Source of the DNA: Botryllus schlosseri
Lineage: Eukaryota; Chordata; Ascidiacea; Stolidobranchia; Styelidae
NCBI GenBank assembly: GCA_000444245.1
Contig: ATSW01006424.1
Location: 1 to 22,100 of the forward strand
Direction: 5' to 3'
Length of the DNA: 22,100 bases
The position numbers and the translations under genes are program-made. The notes under the pieces were generated by a model. That model was not told the origin of the DNA. It saw only the letters and a program-made list of their open reading frames with translations, and did not search any database. Positions 1 to 8,960 of the stretch are shown here, piece after piece (the stretch's first letter is position 1; every line of letters starts with the position of its first letter).

Positions 1-394
1 GTGGTTAAAGCCTTTCAAGCGACATTGGCAAATATAGTAATCTTTGTTGAAACTACAACAATTAAACTTTCTTTATTTATAAGATCTGCCAGCCACAAGG
101 ACGAAGAACACTAATACAATTGCACCCTTAATGCTAATCAGGCCGTGGCTAATCAGCGCGAATGTGATTACATTTTTAGGCGTCATTCATCAAACTATGA
201 CGAAACATACCCCTTTATTACGTAATGCATATGCGTGTATAAAGCCTTCGGTAAACTCACATTAGCTAGTTCGAATTATGGCACATATCATTTTGCATTA
301 TTGATGACATCAGTACTATGCCAATGAAAATCAAACTAGGCAATTTGTATTACCGATACGCGAATTTTCATGATAATCGATAGATCACCCTTAC
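1..394 (-). other. Intron of the DIRAS-like gene, reaching the window edge
   Basis: On the minus strand the donor GTAAGG begins at 394 and the intron runs to position 1 and beyond. I looked for the expected next DIRAS segment (strand beta-2, DTTGSHQFP-like switch II) and did not find it. The stretch is AT-rich without an obvious repeat. Confidence 0.6.
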
Positions 395-532
395 CTTTTC
401 GTATGTGTCTTGAATCGTAGGGTCGTAAGTTTCTTTAAAGGTCCCTTTTATAAATCTCATAACAAGAGAGCTTTTGCCAACTGCGGCCGCTCCGAACACG
501 GCCACTTGATAGTCGTTACTCTGCTCGGGCAT
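395..532 (-). CDS. DIRAS-like Ras-family GTPase, first coding exon (partial gene)
   Basis: This exon encodes the first 46 residues of a small GTPase. The N-terminus MPEQSNDY matches vertebrate DIRAS1/2, and the P-loop GAAAVGKS, the [10 protein letters not shown] switch I segment and DTYEK follow in the Ras order, so the family call is strong. The start is the ATG at 532, because MPEQ is the DIRAS N-terminus and the reading frame upstream looks like leader or intron. The exon ends at 395 in phase 0 before a good donor (GAAAAG then GTAAGG at 394-389). The switch II, NKxD and CAAX parts must lie on exons beyond the left edge. Oddities: Ala-Ala replaces the usual Gly-Gly at the Ras 12/13 positions, and Gln replaces Glu at the Ras 37 position of the effector loop. 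DIRAS proteins are known as membrane-anchored GTPases with low intrinsic hydrolysis. Whether this paralog cycles nucleotide normally cannot be told from one exon. Confidence 0.85.
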
Positions 533-884
533 GCTACGTAAACTGTGCGATAGCGCTGGGTTCTGAGAAATACAAAAACAAACTGCCATTTCCGTAAAAC
601 ATGGGCGATTAACTATTTTACAGTGTACCAAATATCAGAATGATACGCATGAAAACGATCATTGCTCACTGCGCGGTTCAACCATCGATTTTTAATACCT
701 GGACTTCAACTACCACTGCTATACAGTCACGTTTACTGATATATGCAATATTCGTTTACAGCTCAATCCAATCGATTTGTTTGGTTACACAATGTTAAGT
801 TCGATACACATCATTCCTCTGGTAATGAAGTGTTATGATATATTGTGCAGTAAGCCCATATCGCAAAATACCTCAACCAGACTC
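533..884. other. Leader or upstream intron of the DIRAS-like gene
   Basis: On the minus strand this lies just upstream of the DIRAS start codon. A TAG that could be a splice acceptor sits only a base before the ATG, so the 5' leader may be on a distant exon. No TATA box or other convincing promoter element was seen near the start codon, and no other coding signal. Confidence 0.35.
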
Positions 885-1170
885 GGACATAGATAAATCT
901 AGGTTGCCTATTAAGACTAATTACAGCGAAACGTCGGAAATCTAATTGTAATCAATTCGCGAAATGTTTCTTTGCTCTAATTTTACTGCTATGTTTTTTT
1001 TTAAATCCTACAGACCTGTAGCCTATAGTGCGAAACGAGTCAAGCATGCTGTATGGAATTTTAATATTCTCATCATGCTTACGAGATTGGACTCAGACAT
1101 TCAAAAAAGTTGAGTTCATATCAAGTCGAAGTTTTCACGAATTCAGCAATATTCTAGTTGCCCAGTCCAC
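885..1170 (+). repeat. Interspersed repeat RF1, copy A
   Basis: One of five copies of an unrecognised repeat in this window. It shares with the others, in order, a CTAATTACAGCGAAA-like segment, GTGCGAAACGAG (1028-1039), a following CAAGCATGCTGTA, and GAATTCAGCAAT (1139-1150). It ends with TTCTAGTTGCCCAG, which resembles the end of copy D. No coding capacity or terminal inverted repeat was found. Boundaries are approximate. Confidence 0.65.
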
Positions 1171-1734
1171 GTCTCAAACCATACATAACTGTATGCGAAG
1201 CTATTTCCTCGAGACAAATCGCACTATACAAAGACATATATTACAAATGTCGCGGCCTTAAACGTGTGTCTATACTGGCCCTATTTTAAGATCTTCTTGC
1301 ACACATATCGCCTTATCAATCGACCTTAAGTCTGCGAAGCAGTGTGACTTCAGTTGTGACTGCATTCCCGATTTAAATCGGACTAACGAAAGATTTGTTG
1401 GCGTATGGCCGTGGCACAAGAACACAAATAAATCCGCGATCAAAAACCATCGTCAACATTGATTCTGAGATCATAGAACACCTTCCTCGTGAAATCGGGA
1501 CCGTTTATGATAGCGAACAGATGTTTTACGAGCGTCACGGGCGCAGCATCGAATCTGCGGAGGTCTCCAAAATTAGCACAAATATACAGCAGATTTGTCC
1601 GTAGAATATTATAGAAATATTTCTCCCAATGCAGCCCCACGGAGCGTATCATTGTCCATTACATGTTATGTGCAAACGCGCGTGAGTATTTGTAACAAAC
1701 TGATAGCATCATTGCGAGCAGATTCTACTAGATA
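1171..1734. other. Unassigned stretch between repeats
   Basis: There is no recognised gene. Overlapping open frames of about 70 codons on both strands (1395-1652) have no family resemblance and are treated as chance. The stretch links RF1 copy A to RF2 copy 1 and could be the interior of a larger decayed element. Confidence 0.4.
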
Positions 1735-1960
1735 AACACTATAGTCTGTGCTCGAGATTACTGTACGAGGGTCGGACTACAGACATATCTATTTCGCCTA
1801 CCATTTCTATCCACTAAGCAGTGTGCATGCCTCTTATTTTCATCGCCCAGACCCAAGTGATTGTCTGATTTCAAAGACCACTCCAAGACGTTTCGGCACT
1901 TCATATCTTTTCATCGTATCGCAGTCTCATGGTATTTTGAATTAAAATTATTAATGAACA
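1735..1960 (+). repeat. Interspersed repeat RF2, copy 1
   Basis: This resembles 3900-4230: both have CTCGAGATTA near the left end, then GCAGT..CATGCCTCTT, CATCGCC, and GTCTgATTTCAAAGAC followed by CTCCAAG and a TTTCGRCAC block, then an ATCGTATC/ATTGTATC segment. The match is diverged with several small gaps. Function and class are unknown. Confidence 0.55.
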
Positions 1961-1971
1961 GATACTGATGT

Positions 1972-2090
1972 TCTCGCCCAAGGCGAGTGTCTGATTGAAA
2001 GACTACTCCAAGAGGTTTTGACTATCTGCTGTGTTTTCATTTTATGGCAATCTCAAGGTGTTAATATATTAATAAAACAGAAAACTGCAT
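1972..2090 (+). repeat. RF2 partial tandem copy
   Basis: Starting at TTCTCGCCCA, this segment repeats the right half of the preceding RF2 copy with a period of about 126 bases. It contains GTCTGATTGAAAGAC, ACTCCAAGAGGTTTTGAC and a TGGCAATCTCA block corresponding to CGCAGTCTCA upstream. It is a diverged tandem duplication rather than a recent one. Confidence 0.55.
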
Positions 2091-3240
2091 GAATCGTCGG
2101 TAGGTCTCCAGCAGCCGCAAAGCGCTGGAGATTTTAATATATTCTCTCGTAACGACACCTTCATTTTATTCTTCACGGCGCTGCAGCACAGTTACATAGC
2201 TAAACCATACGTATACAAACTGGGACAGGTATAGCTTACGATGTCTTCGGCACAGCGGACACTAACTGACTGTTGACAGACAATTCGCTAGCGATCTTTA
2301 AAAGCCTTGCTATGTATTTGTTCTCATCATATGATCAAATCCGAAAGAGCTATATATCTTACAATATAATTCATACCCATACGACTATATGATATATCAC
2401 ACCAATACACGCCTGTTGCTTCCGACGCTGTAGTGCCGACTATCATACGAGTTCTGACCTCGGCATTGACGCTCGCTTATAAAGGAGAGAAAAAATTCCG
2501 TCGGGAGTTTTTGCTCGATAACAAAATGCGCGACCTGACCCGTGATCGGTGAAATCCCGGCTTATGGGACGGATCGAATTGTTCAACTAATATTGTTGAC
2601 CTTACGGATGCGATACTCTTACTTGGTTTGCGCTGGCTTGGGTTGAACCCATACATTTAATCTGCACGACCAATAATGTATATGCTCAACAGATTCGACG
2701 CTTCCCTCAAGACCAATCTGAAGGTTATGCATTTTATGCAAGTATGATTGCATAACTTTCCCTGTGTGTCGATATCGATAAAGCGCAATTAGCGTAGCAT
2801 ACGAGCCTTCTCCTCTGAGACGTTCCCAATATTACATCCGTCAACAGCGTGGGCGTTTAATGAACTTGTTCATTTCGACCGAAATCTGTGATTAGAATCT
2901 CGGTTAAACTGCTGAAGGTCATCGATGTGGGAGATTAGGATTTATCGACATCGCATTCTCGAGGAAAGAATGTTACATTTGCCGTTATAAAATATCACAA
3001 TAGCAATATAATTGAAGGAACATTCACATAAACTACAACAGCGAACATTCGGAAATGTATTGACGGTAACAATGCTATCTTCGGCAGTCCTTTGTATGAC
3101 TGCAACAGAAATCAATACACGACGCTATATGCTGGTGCTAAAAGTAGTAGTGACGTTGCTACTATACCGATGATTTGGTGATGTCACAACATCGTTGACG
3201 TAGGTAAAATCAAATCGATTTTGGGCGTATTGTTTTGTTA
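2091..3240. other. Gene-free stretch, nothing recognised
   Basis: About 1.1 kb without a recognised coding region, RNA gene or repeat. A TATA-like CTTATAAAGG lies at about 2477-2486 but no exon follows that I can support. Confidence 0.4.
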
Positions 3241-3550
3241 GCAGTCGGACTTGGATTAGACAAGTCTAGTCGCCTAATTAGAATAATTACAGCAAAATTT
3301 CGGTAATATAATTTTGATTCAATTTGTGAAATGCTTCTACGCAACAATTTTAATTAAAACTAGTCTATCGTTTACATGAAAATGCTATCAACGAGAATTG
3401 AGTTCTAGTCTAATTTGGAAAAAACCTGTGTAGCTATAATTCGAATTCTAGTTTCGGGAAAATGTACAACCATAACTACACGTCTAATTCCACTAACTCA
3501 TTTCCGGACGAACTCATATTCACGCGAAGTTGGAAAACTGCTCAATATTC
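3241..3550 (+). repeat. Interspersed repeat RF1, copy B
   Basis: It begins with a GGACTTGGATTAGACAAG-like segment matching the start of copy A, then CGCCTAATTAGA, AATTACAGCAAAA and TTTACATGAAAATGCTA. A CTAATTTGG..GTGTAGCTATAATTC block matches copy D closely. A diverged GAACTCATATTCACGCGAAG stretch suggests the copy runs to about 3550. There is no coding capacity. Confidence 0.6.
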
Positions 3551-3899
3551 ATGCACAACATGTGCATGTGCATATCAGTGTTAAAGGCATTTGGCGAGCG
3601 CTTAAGCACGATAAATGATTCTTGACAAGTGCAGAGTGCAGAGTTCGAGAACCCGGATCAGACCGCAGTGAAGACGTTTAGTCATCGTCGCTGTAGTGAT
3701 CCTCATGAATCTTTAATGCTGCCATATCTCAATAGCGATTTGACTTGTGCCCGCCGTGATGGCCACCGAGTTGAATTTCCCTCGAGACCGAATCAAACGC
3801 GTACTTGGGAGCAGTCAAACAGATTTGAGCAATCATTTGTTGCAGGTCGCGAGAAATGATGGACGCAGACATTGTGAAGACGCTATCGCGTATTGAAAA
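3551..3899. other. Unassigned stretch between RF1 copy B and RF2 copy 2
   Basis: An open frame at 3629-3859 runs through here on the plus strand with no recognisable domain, and it is most likely chance. There is a short duplicated GTGCAGA near 3630. Confidence 0.35.
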
Positions 3900-4230
3900 C
3901 GCTGTATCAGTCAGCGCTCGAGATTATCGAACTGATATATCGACCTCGCCTTCCGTCACATGCCACCTCATTTTGTCGCTTGTTCTTATATGTTATCGTC
4001 TAAAACTTTTCATTCAATGTGCATGTGCACATTGTGCAGTTCATGCCTCTTCTTTACATCGCCTAGCTGGGTGTCTTATTTCAAAGACTTCTCCAAGTCA
4101 TTTCGACACCTGCCTATCTTTTTATTGTATCACAATCTTGACGTGTATTGATCTGATAAAATTATCAGATGAAATTGTTATTAGTAAACTAAACACTGAA
4201 CAGTGAACATGCATCGTGCACGAATCACCT
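3900..4230 (+). repeat. Interspersed repeat RF2, copy 2
   Basis: This is homologous to 1735-1960 (shared CTCGAGATTA, CATGCCTCTT, CATCGCC, TTATTTCAAAGAC, CTCCAAG and TTTCGACAC blocks). It includes a GTGCATGTGCAC segment missing or altered in copy 1 and ends near an AACACTGAACAG motif. The open frame across it (3856-4206) encodes nothing I recognise. Confidence 0.55.
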
Positions 4231-4435
4231 TCTACGTGCAAGAGGTAATGGAGAGCCAGGATGTCAACCATGAATTACGTAGAATAGGCAATGTTCACAA
4301 ACATTCTCGTCCAATAGTACGACAGTTGAGCACTAATGCGCATGCGATACACGAGCATGTGACTTTATAACCCCACAGCTAACCCCAAAATAGACCCTTA
4401 CCATACTTTTAACCCAAATCTCAAGTTTCGCATGC

Positions 4436-4770
4436 TCATAATTAGATAATTCTAGTTTTCTATTTAAACTAATTAAAGCGAAATGCCGGTAATCAATTAT
4501 ATTGTAATTCACGAATGTTTATACGCTCAAATTTTAATTATAATCAAGTTTCTGGTTAACATGAAAATGCTACAGGAGAACTGTGACGTGCGAAGGGAAT
4601 CAAGTTTGGTGCATACATTCGCCATTGTTGTGCTTATTAGAATGAACTCTTATTCGATATGGACTGAATTTGATTTTGCTGTTTTTCTTTTTAATTCCAA
4701 GTGTTTGCGAATTCAGTAATTATAATTTTAATGTAATAGGGAAAAGCTGAACAATTTTCAGTTATCAAAC
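4436..4770 (+). repeat. Interspersed repeat RF1, copy C
   Basis: Shares ACTAATTAAAGCGAAATGCC, CATGAAAATGCTAC followed by GAGAACTGTG, AGAATGAACTCTTATTCGAT, TTTTTAATTCCAAGTG, GAATTCAGTAAT (4709-4720) and GGAAAAGCTGAACAATTTTC with the other RF1 copies. Together with copy E it defines the full-length form of about 330-400 bases. Confidence 0.65.
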
Positions 4771-6059
4771 TCAGTAAACAATAGGCTCCATGGGCTCCGT
4801 AGAGTAATTTCAAAAATACGACATGGGGGCATCAGCTGTTCTCACTGGAATCTGCAACTCTTCAACATACAGCTGGTAGTGAGAAAAGTGCGTTTATTAT
4901 CGCTGCATGTGGGGCAAACGTCTTCAAACATCGAAACCAGGTCCTTTGGAACAGTTGAATTGTCGATGGCTTTAATTATTGTCGTCTCAGGGCATTTTGT
5001 TATTTGGGTATTGTGGCGTCATACCTATCACTTATTGGAATTCATACGGTAAAGATGGTCACAAATTGTCGTCATTGACTCGCTAATGTCAACCGAGTAT
5101 GCATCATTCTCGGGGTCTACGGAATATATACAATAAAACAGCGTTCACAAAGACCTTGTTTGACGAAAATCAAGCGTATTTGCCCAAGGAATTCCGTCTC
5201 TGTAACCAATACACACAATGCGCGATGCGAAATCACTACGGCACGGAATGACGGCTATCGTCATAAAAATATTAGCTTATATATATCGCGGCAAATCAAT
5301 GTGTGTATGTGTGTCCTTCAGTCGCTATCGTTCTACGAAGCATGAAATGATACACGTCAAAAATCCACCTGCGTGTTGTTGGACATAGACACACTTTAGT
5401 TGTGCAATAGCTTTAATAAGACGATTATTCGGACACTACAGATTGCTAACTTTCAGTGTTTTCATTTCATGTTTATTATCGCCATCAGGAATCGAACATG
5501 TCTGAAGATGGGAGCCATAGGTGGGCGCATCAAGATATTTTGGTATTTTTTGACCATACCTATTTCATTTAACTTTGTGGCCTCATATAAATATCATTCC
5601 CATTTCCACTGACATGTGCAGCTTTGAAATACATGTTTTGGATGCTGTGATTGAAATTTCAAGGCGGAAAAATGGAACGAAACTATAATGCTCGTTGATA
5701 ATACAGCTCTCAGTGAAATAGCCTAATGGTGTATGAAACCAGTAATGGTCGATTAGGAAACATTGTTCCCTAGTCGCCAGATGTGAAGATGGCTGAGAGC
5801 TAGTATCTACGTTCAATTAAAATCTATTGTCGTTATGCGGTTTGCATGATATTGATTCAACGAAGCTACTATGGCGCAAACAAGATTTAGATGTCAATTT
5901 GAATTAGAGAGCATTTTTAAAACGGGGAATTCAAACGTGGAATTGTTATTGTTCTACGAATAGGCCGAGGCGGAGAAATACCAATTTCAAGAAACGTTGT
6001 CTAAATATGATGCTATATCGGTAACCTCAGATTTGGATTTCCAAGTCATAATGATGTCC
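4771..6059. other. Gene-free stretch, nothing recognised
   Basis: About 1.3 kb with no recognised gene, RNA or repeat. Short open frames on both strands (for example 5583-5816 minus) have no family resemblance. Confidence 0.4.
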
Positions 6060-6300
6060 CAAGTGTGACTTCGATACGTCACTGACCGCGCGAGCGTCAG
6101 TATTCACACGCACGCCATAGCTCCGCCCTTAGTGTCTGGAGCGTCTCTATTTATAGCCACGTACATGCTCTACGTAATCACGTAACGCAATCATTAAATA
6201 TTGATAAGATAATTTCAATCAAACCGAGAAGAAAGGCTCCTTCGCCCCATCCAAATTTGCTTGTGTTTTGCTACTTTAATCGTGCTCGGTAAGTCACAAC
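6060..6300. promoter_or_regulatory. Promoter-like segment with TATA, GC box and a splice-donor match
   Basis: On the minus strand a good TATA box, TATAAATA, reads from 6155 to 6148, with a GC-box-like CCGCCC on plus at 6123-6128 and a locally CG-rich stretch (6088-6120). Minus-strand transcription from here would head toward the DIRAS exon 5.5 kb away. On the plus strand a strong donor match, CTCG then GTAAGT, occurs at 6285-6294. Both readings are inference; no downstream exon was found for either. Confidence 0.2.
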
Positions 6301-6334
6301 GGATTGGTAACTTCATCGTTTAGCAAATTTGGAT
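6249..6334. repeat. 13-bp perfect inverted repeat
   Basis: ATCCAAATTTGCT at 6249-6261 is the exact reverse complement of AGCAAATTTGGAT at 6322-6334, with a 60-base spacer that contains the GTAAGT donor match. It could form a hairpin in RNA. No function is known. Confidence 0.6.
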
Positions 6335-6448
6335 CCAACCCAAATGTTCTACAGCCCCGCCTAAACTTGCCTTCTGGCTACGATTATGCGCATAGGGCTC
6401 CGGCTATATACCTAAGGTTATTGCATTTAAAACAGAACTCAATTTGAA

Positions 6449-6488
6449 ACAAACATGTTAAAACAGGGCCCTTGTTTAAAACATGTTT
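6449..6488. repeat. Imperfect palindrome of about 40 bp centred on GGGCCC
   Basis: AAACATGTT, then AAAACA, then GGGCCC (6466-6471) is mirrored by TTGTTT and AAAACATGTTT, with a base or two of slippage in the arms. It lies 30 bases upstream of a perfect CRE palindrome. Confidence 0.6.
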
Positions 6489-6517
6489 TCATTGTTTTTT
6501 ATGTTTTTATCAAGCCA

Positions 6518-6525
6518 TGACGTCA
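6518..6525. promoter_or_regulatory. Perfect CRE palindrome TGACGTCA
   Basis: This is an exact match to the CREB/ATF consensus. It follows the GGGCCC palindrome and precedes a near-repeat TGTGACGCCA at 6539. The motif is seen; occupancy is unknown. Confidence 0.35.
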
Positions 6526-6733
6526 CGAATATTCAATTGTGACGCCATAGTGGACTGACATTGACAATTGAAAATATAGGGTAAATATAGCTCCTTTGAC
6601 GAAATATCTGCGTACTATAGCTGTTGAACCGACTATTTCGAGAGTTCCAACCATATCCCATGTCGCATACGTCGGCTATCGGGTGGTAATCGTCCGTAGG
6701 CTCATACAACATGTTTTTGGAAAGTATTTACAC

Positions 6734-7491
6734 CAGAGGTGTCAAACATACGGCCCACGGGCCGCATCCGCCAAACGTTTTCATCTGGCCCGCGAAGCAA
6801 TACTGAGAAAATTGAAAAATTCTTATATCCAACACCTGTGTAAAAAATGTTCAAGTTTTTTTAATAGTAGATATACTTCAGTTGAACAATCCCCCAAGAC
6901 AGCAAATGTCGAGCATCTTCAATTTCCGTGGCCACATAATATAGCCACCGACTCGGCGATGTTGACAGCCAATTTCGAGAAGAAAACTTACAATGAGTTC
7001 AGGGTTTTATGGGAAAATGGAACAAAAAGTAGAAATTCACCGAAGCGAAAACGCCATTGCGTAACCCGTTATAGGCAGTTTACATGGACATTGAAGTTCC
7101 ACGCATTCGAGAGAAACCCGAAGCGCGATTTAATGATAAAAAATACGTTCCCACGTCAGTGGCTACACTAAAATCTTTTGTATTCCTCACAACGCATGCA
7201 TCGGGCTAACGCCCGATCACGACTAAAGCAAGGTGGACATAGAAATATGCCAATTCCATTGTTCGCGAATAAAGGTGTTCCTGGTTGATGCAATGAAACC
7301 CACTATGATCCGTGGCGCAATGTAGGCCTAATATATACTATTATAATAATTATCTATATATGCTTAGCAGTAAAGTATTCAAGTGAAAAGCAAAGGGCAT
7401 GAGATATAATGGAAACATCGCGTGAGCCGGCCCGCGACCGATTTGAGGGTTTGAATCCGGCCCGCGACGCCATTTGAGTTGGACACCCCTG
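6734..7491. mobile_element. Non-autonomous hAT element (CAGRGGTGTC termini), 758 bp
   Basis: The left end CAGAGGTGTCAAAC (6734) and right end GTTGGACACCCCTG (to 7491) are inverted repeats of the widespread hAT type. Flanking 8-mers ATTTACAC and ATCTACGT match at five of eight positions with only transitions between them, as expected of an old 8-bp target duplication. Subterminal GC-rich blocks are present: a GGCCCACGGGCC palindrome on the left, and CCGGCCCGCGAC twice on the right (7427-7438 and 7457-7468, period 30). No transposase domain is recognisable. A plus-strand open frame (6596-7171) crosses the left end and has no known match; it is probably fortuitous. The autonomous partner is not in the window, since the hAT relic at 17769-18596 has different ends. 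Confidence 0.85.
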
Positions 7492-7533
7492 ATCTACGTA
7501 GTTGACGATTTACTAACTACGTTTTTTAGTATC

Positions 7534-7805
7534 TCTAGTCTAGTTCTACCTGTGGATTTTTAAAATTGAGTAGTTCTAGTTCTAGTTTCGTATTTTGAAA
7601 AGTGATCAGTTCTAGTTGCGGATTTTGAAAGGTAGTTTAAGTTGTAGTTCTAGGTGCGTAATTTGAAAAGTGAGTAGTTTTAGTGCTAGTGCCAGTTGCG
7701 GATTTTGAAAGGTATAGTTTGAGTTGTAGTTGCAGTTCTTGATACGCATTTTGAAAAGCGAGTTTTAGTTCTAGTTGCGGATTTTGAAAATCCTGTAGTT
7801 GTAGA
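7534..7805. repeat. Degenerate minisatellite, about seven units of 30-45 bp
   Basis: The core GCGGATTTTGAAAAG or a variant occurs about seven times (near 7552, 7589, 7618, 7656, 7698, 7744 and 7777), separated by TAGTTCTAGTT-like spacers of variable length. An open frame on the minus strand through it (7637-7912), rich in LQLQL, is a translation of the repeat and not a gene. The array begins 40 bases after the hAT element. Confidence 0.85.
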
Positions 7806-8432
7806 AGACTGATGGCAATAGTTAGAAGTTGCTTCTTGAACATCTGCGACGCATGAAAAGAAAGATCCAAATTGAAATCTTCATCTATCCAGACCCAAGG
7901 CAGGTAAACCACTTCTCCAAACAGGCAGGCGTGTAGTTGTACGAAAACGAGTCGTCAATTATAGTTAGTTACGCGGCGAAATATCTTAATTTTATTTTGC
8001 CTGCGCCAATGATCACCGGTTGCATTCTCGTATGGTCAAGACGCACGATATATACAATGTGAAACACAGGGCACAATGCGATGTAATGAACAGACCGTGG
8101 CTGCCATCAATCGCGAACAATTATGTTCAATTGTTCAATCACAGATCACACTTCTACTCACGATATCAATCTCCGAAGATCGCTTCAATCTTTGTTTCTG
8201 AAACGTCTGTAGCGTTGGCAGGGATGCGCTTCTTCCGTGTGCCATAGCGCCAGCTTGCGTACTATTCTCAGTGTTCCGAATTACAACTATTTCTAAGGCT
8301 TTCGAGTTACATAAAAATCGAAGGAGATGATTTCTGTGAGATGGTTCTATATATAATATATACAAGAATATGGCTGTAACATCACAAAGTTGTATGGTTT
8401 ACCCGCCTCGAATTGAGGATTATTTGGCCCGT
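7806..8432. other. Gene-free stretch, nothing recognised
   Basis: Overlapping short open frames on both strands (8020-8365) show no family signature. No repeat was recognised. Confidence 0.4.
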
Positions 8433-8496
8433 TAGATAGATCTTAACAGCAGTGCTTCGGAATATAGATAGATCTTAACAGCAGTGCTTCGGAATA
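8433..8496. repeat. Perfect tandem duplication of a 32-bp unit
   Basis: The unit beginning TAGATAGATCTTAACAGC occupies 8433-8464 and is repeated without a single difference at 8465-8496. With no divergence between copies it is either very recent or an assembly artefact. Confidence 0.95.
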
Positions 8497-8582
8497 GAGA
8501 CTATAGAATTACATAGAATCTTTCGACGATGGCAATGTGAAGCTGGTATTCACGCTTCACGCATACGTGACGCTATCTACAG

Positions 8583-8960
8583 TTGGGCAGCTAGAAAATT
8601 GTCAGCCTTTCACAAATTATACTCGAATTTGAATTATAGCTACACATTTATTTCCAAATTAGACCATCATCGGAATTATAGCAAATAGTTTTTCAGGATG
8701 GCATTGAAATTATCGCTACACCGTTTCCAAGTTAAATGACTGAATTCGTGAAAAATTGAACATTAAATAAATTTCAGTTCATCCCCATGAGCAAGGCAAT
8801 GACATATGTTTGTACAGCAAGCTTGGACCGTTTCGCACTGTATAGTTCTACTGCAACATTTTCAGGAAAACCAGAAATTAGATTAGAATTGAAATTTAAG
8901 CATAGGAAGATTTCACAAATTAGATTAGAATCACACGGGTAATTCGCTCTATAGTATAAC
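8583..8960 (-). repeat. Interspersed repeat RF1, copy D (minus strand)
   Basis: Read on the minus strand it shows TCTAATTTCTGGTTTTCCTG, AAAATGTTGCAG, GTGCGAAACGG (8838-8828) followed by AAGCTTGCTGTAC, a GAATTCAGTCAT block (8747-8736), a GTGTAGCTATAATTC block shared with copy B, and a GGCTGACAATTTTCTAGCTG end. It is the only copy in this orientation, which shows that the family is dispersed rather than tandem. Confidence 0.65.

Noticed and set aside
533-631. Reading-frame extension upstream of the DIRAS MPEQ start
   Set aside because: The extra residues match nothing in the GTPase family, while MPEQSNDY is the conserved DIRAS N-terminus; the upstream part is leader or intron.
1395-1652. Open frames on both strands of about 70 codons
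   Set aside because: They overlap on opposite strands, have no recognisable domain and lie in repeat-rich DNA.
3856-4206. 116-codon plus-strand open frame
   Set aside because: It lies across RF2; the equivalent stretch in the other copies does not keep the frame, so it is repeat sequence rather than a gene.
4369-4427. TAACCCC..CTAACCCC..TTAACCC, telomere-like
   Set aside because: The units are irregular and few, with no tandem array; not a telomeric repeat.
5583-5816. Minus-strand 77-codon open frame with HYWFHTPLGYF
   Set aside because: It felt protein-like, but I could not tie it to any family and there are no flanking splice or start signals.
7637-7912. Minus-strand LQLQL-rich open frame
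   Set aside because: It is simply a translation of the minisatellite units.
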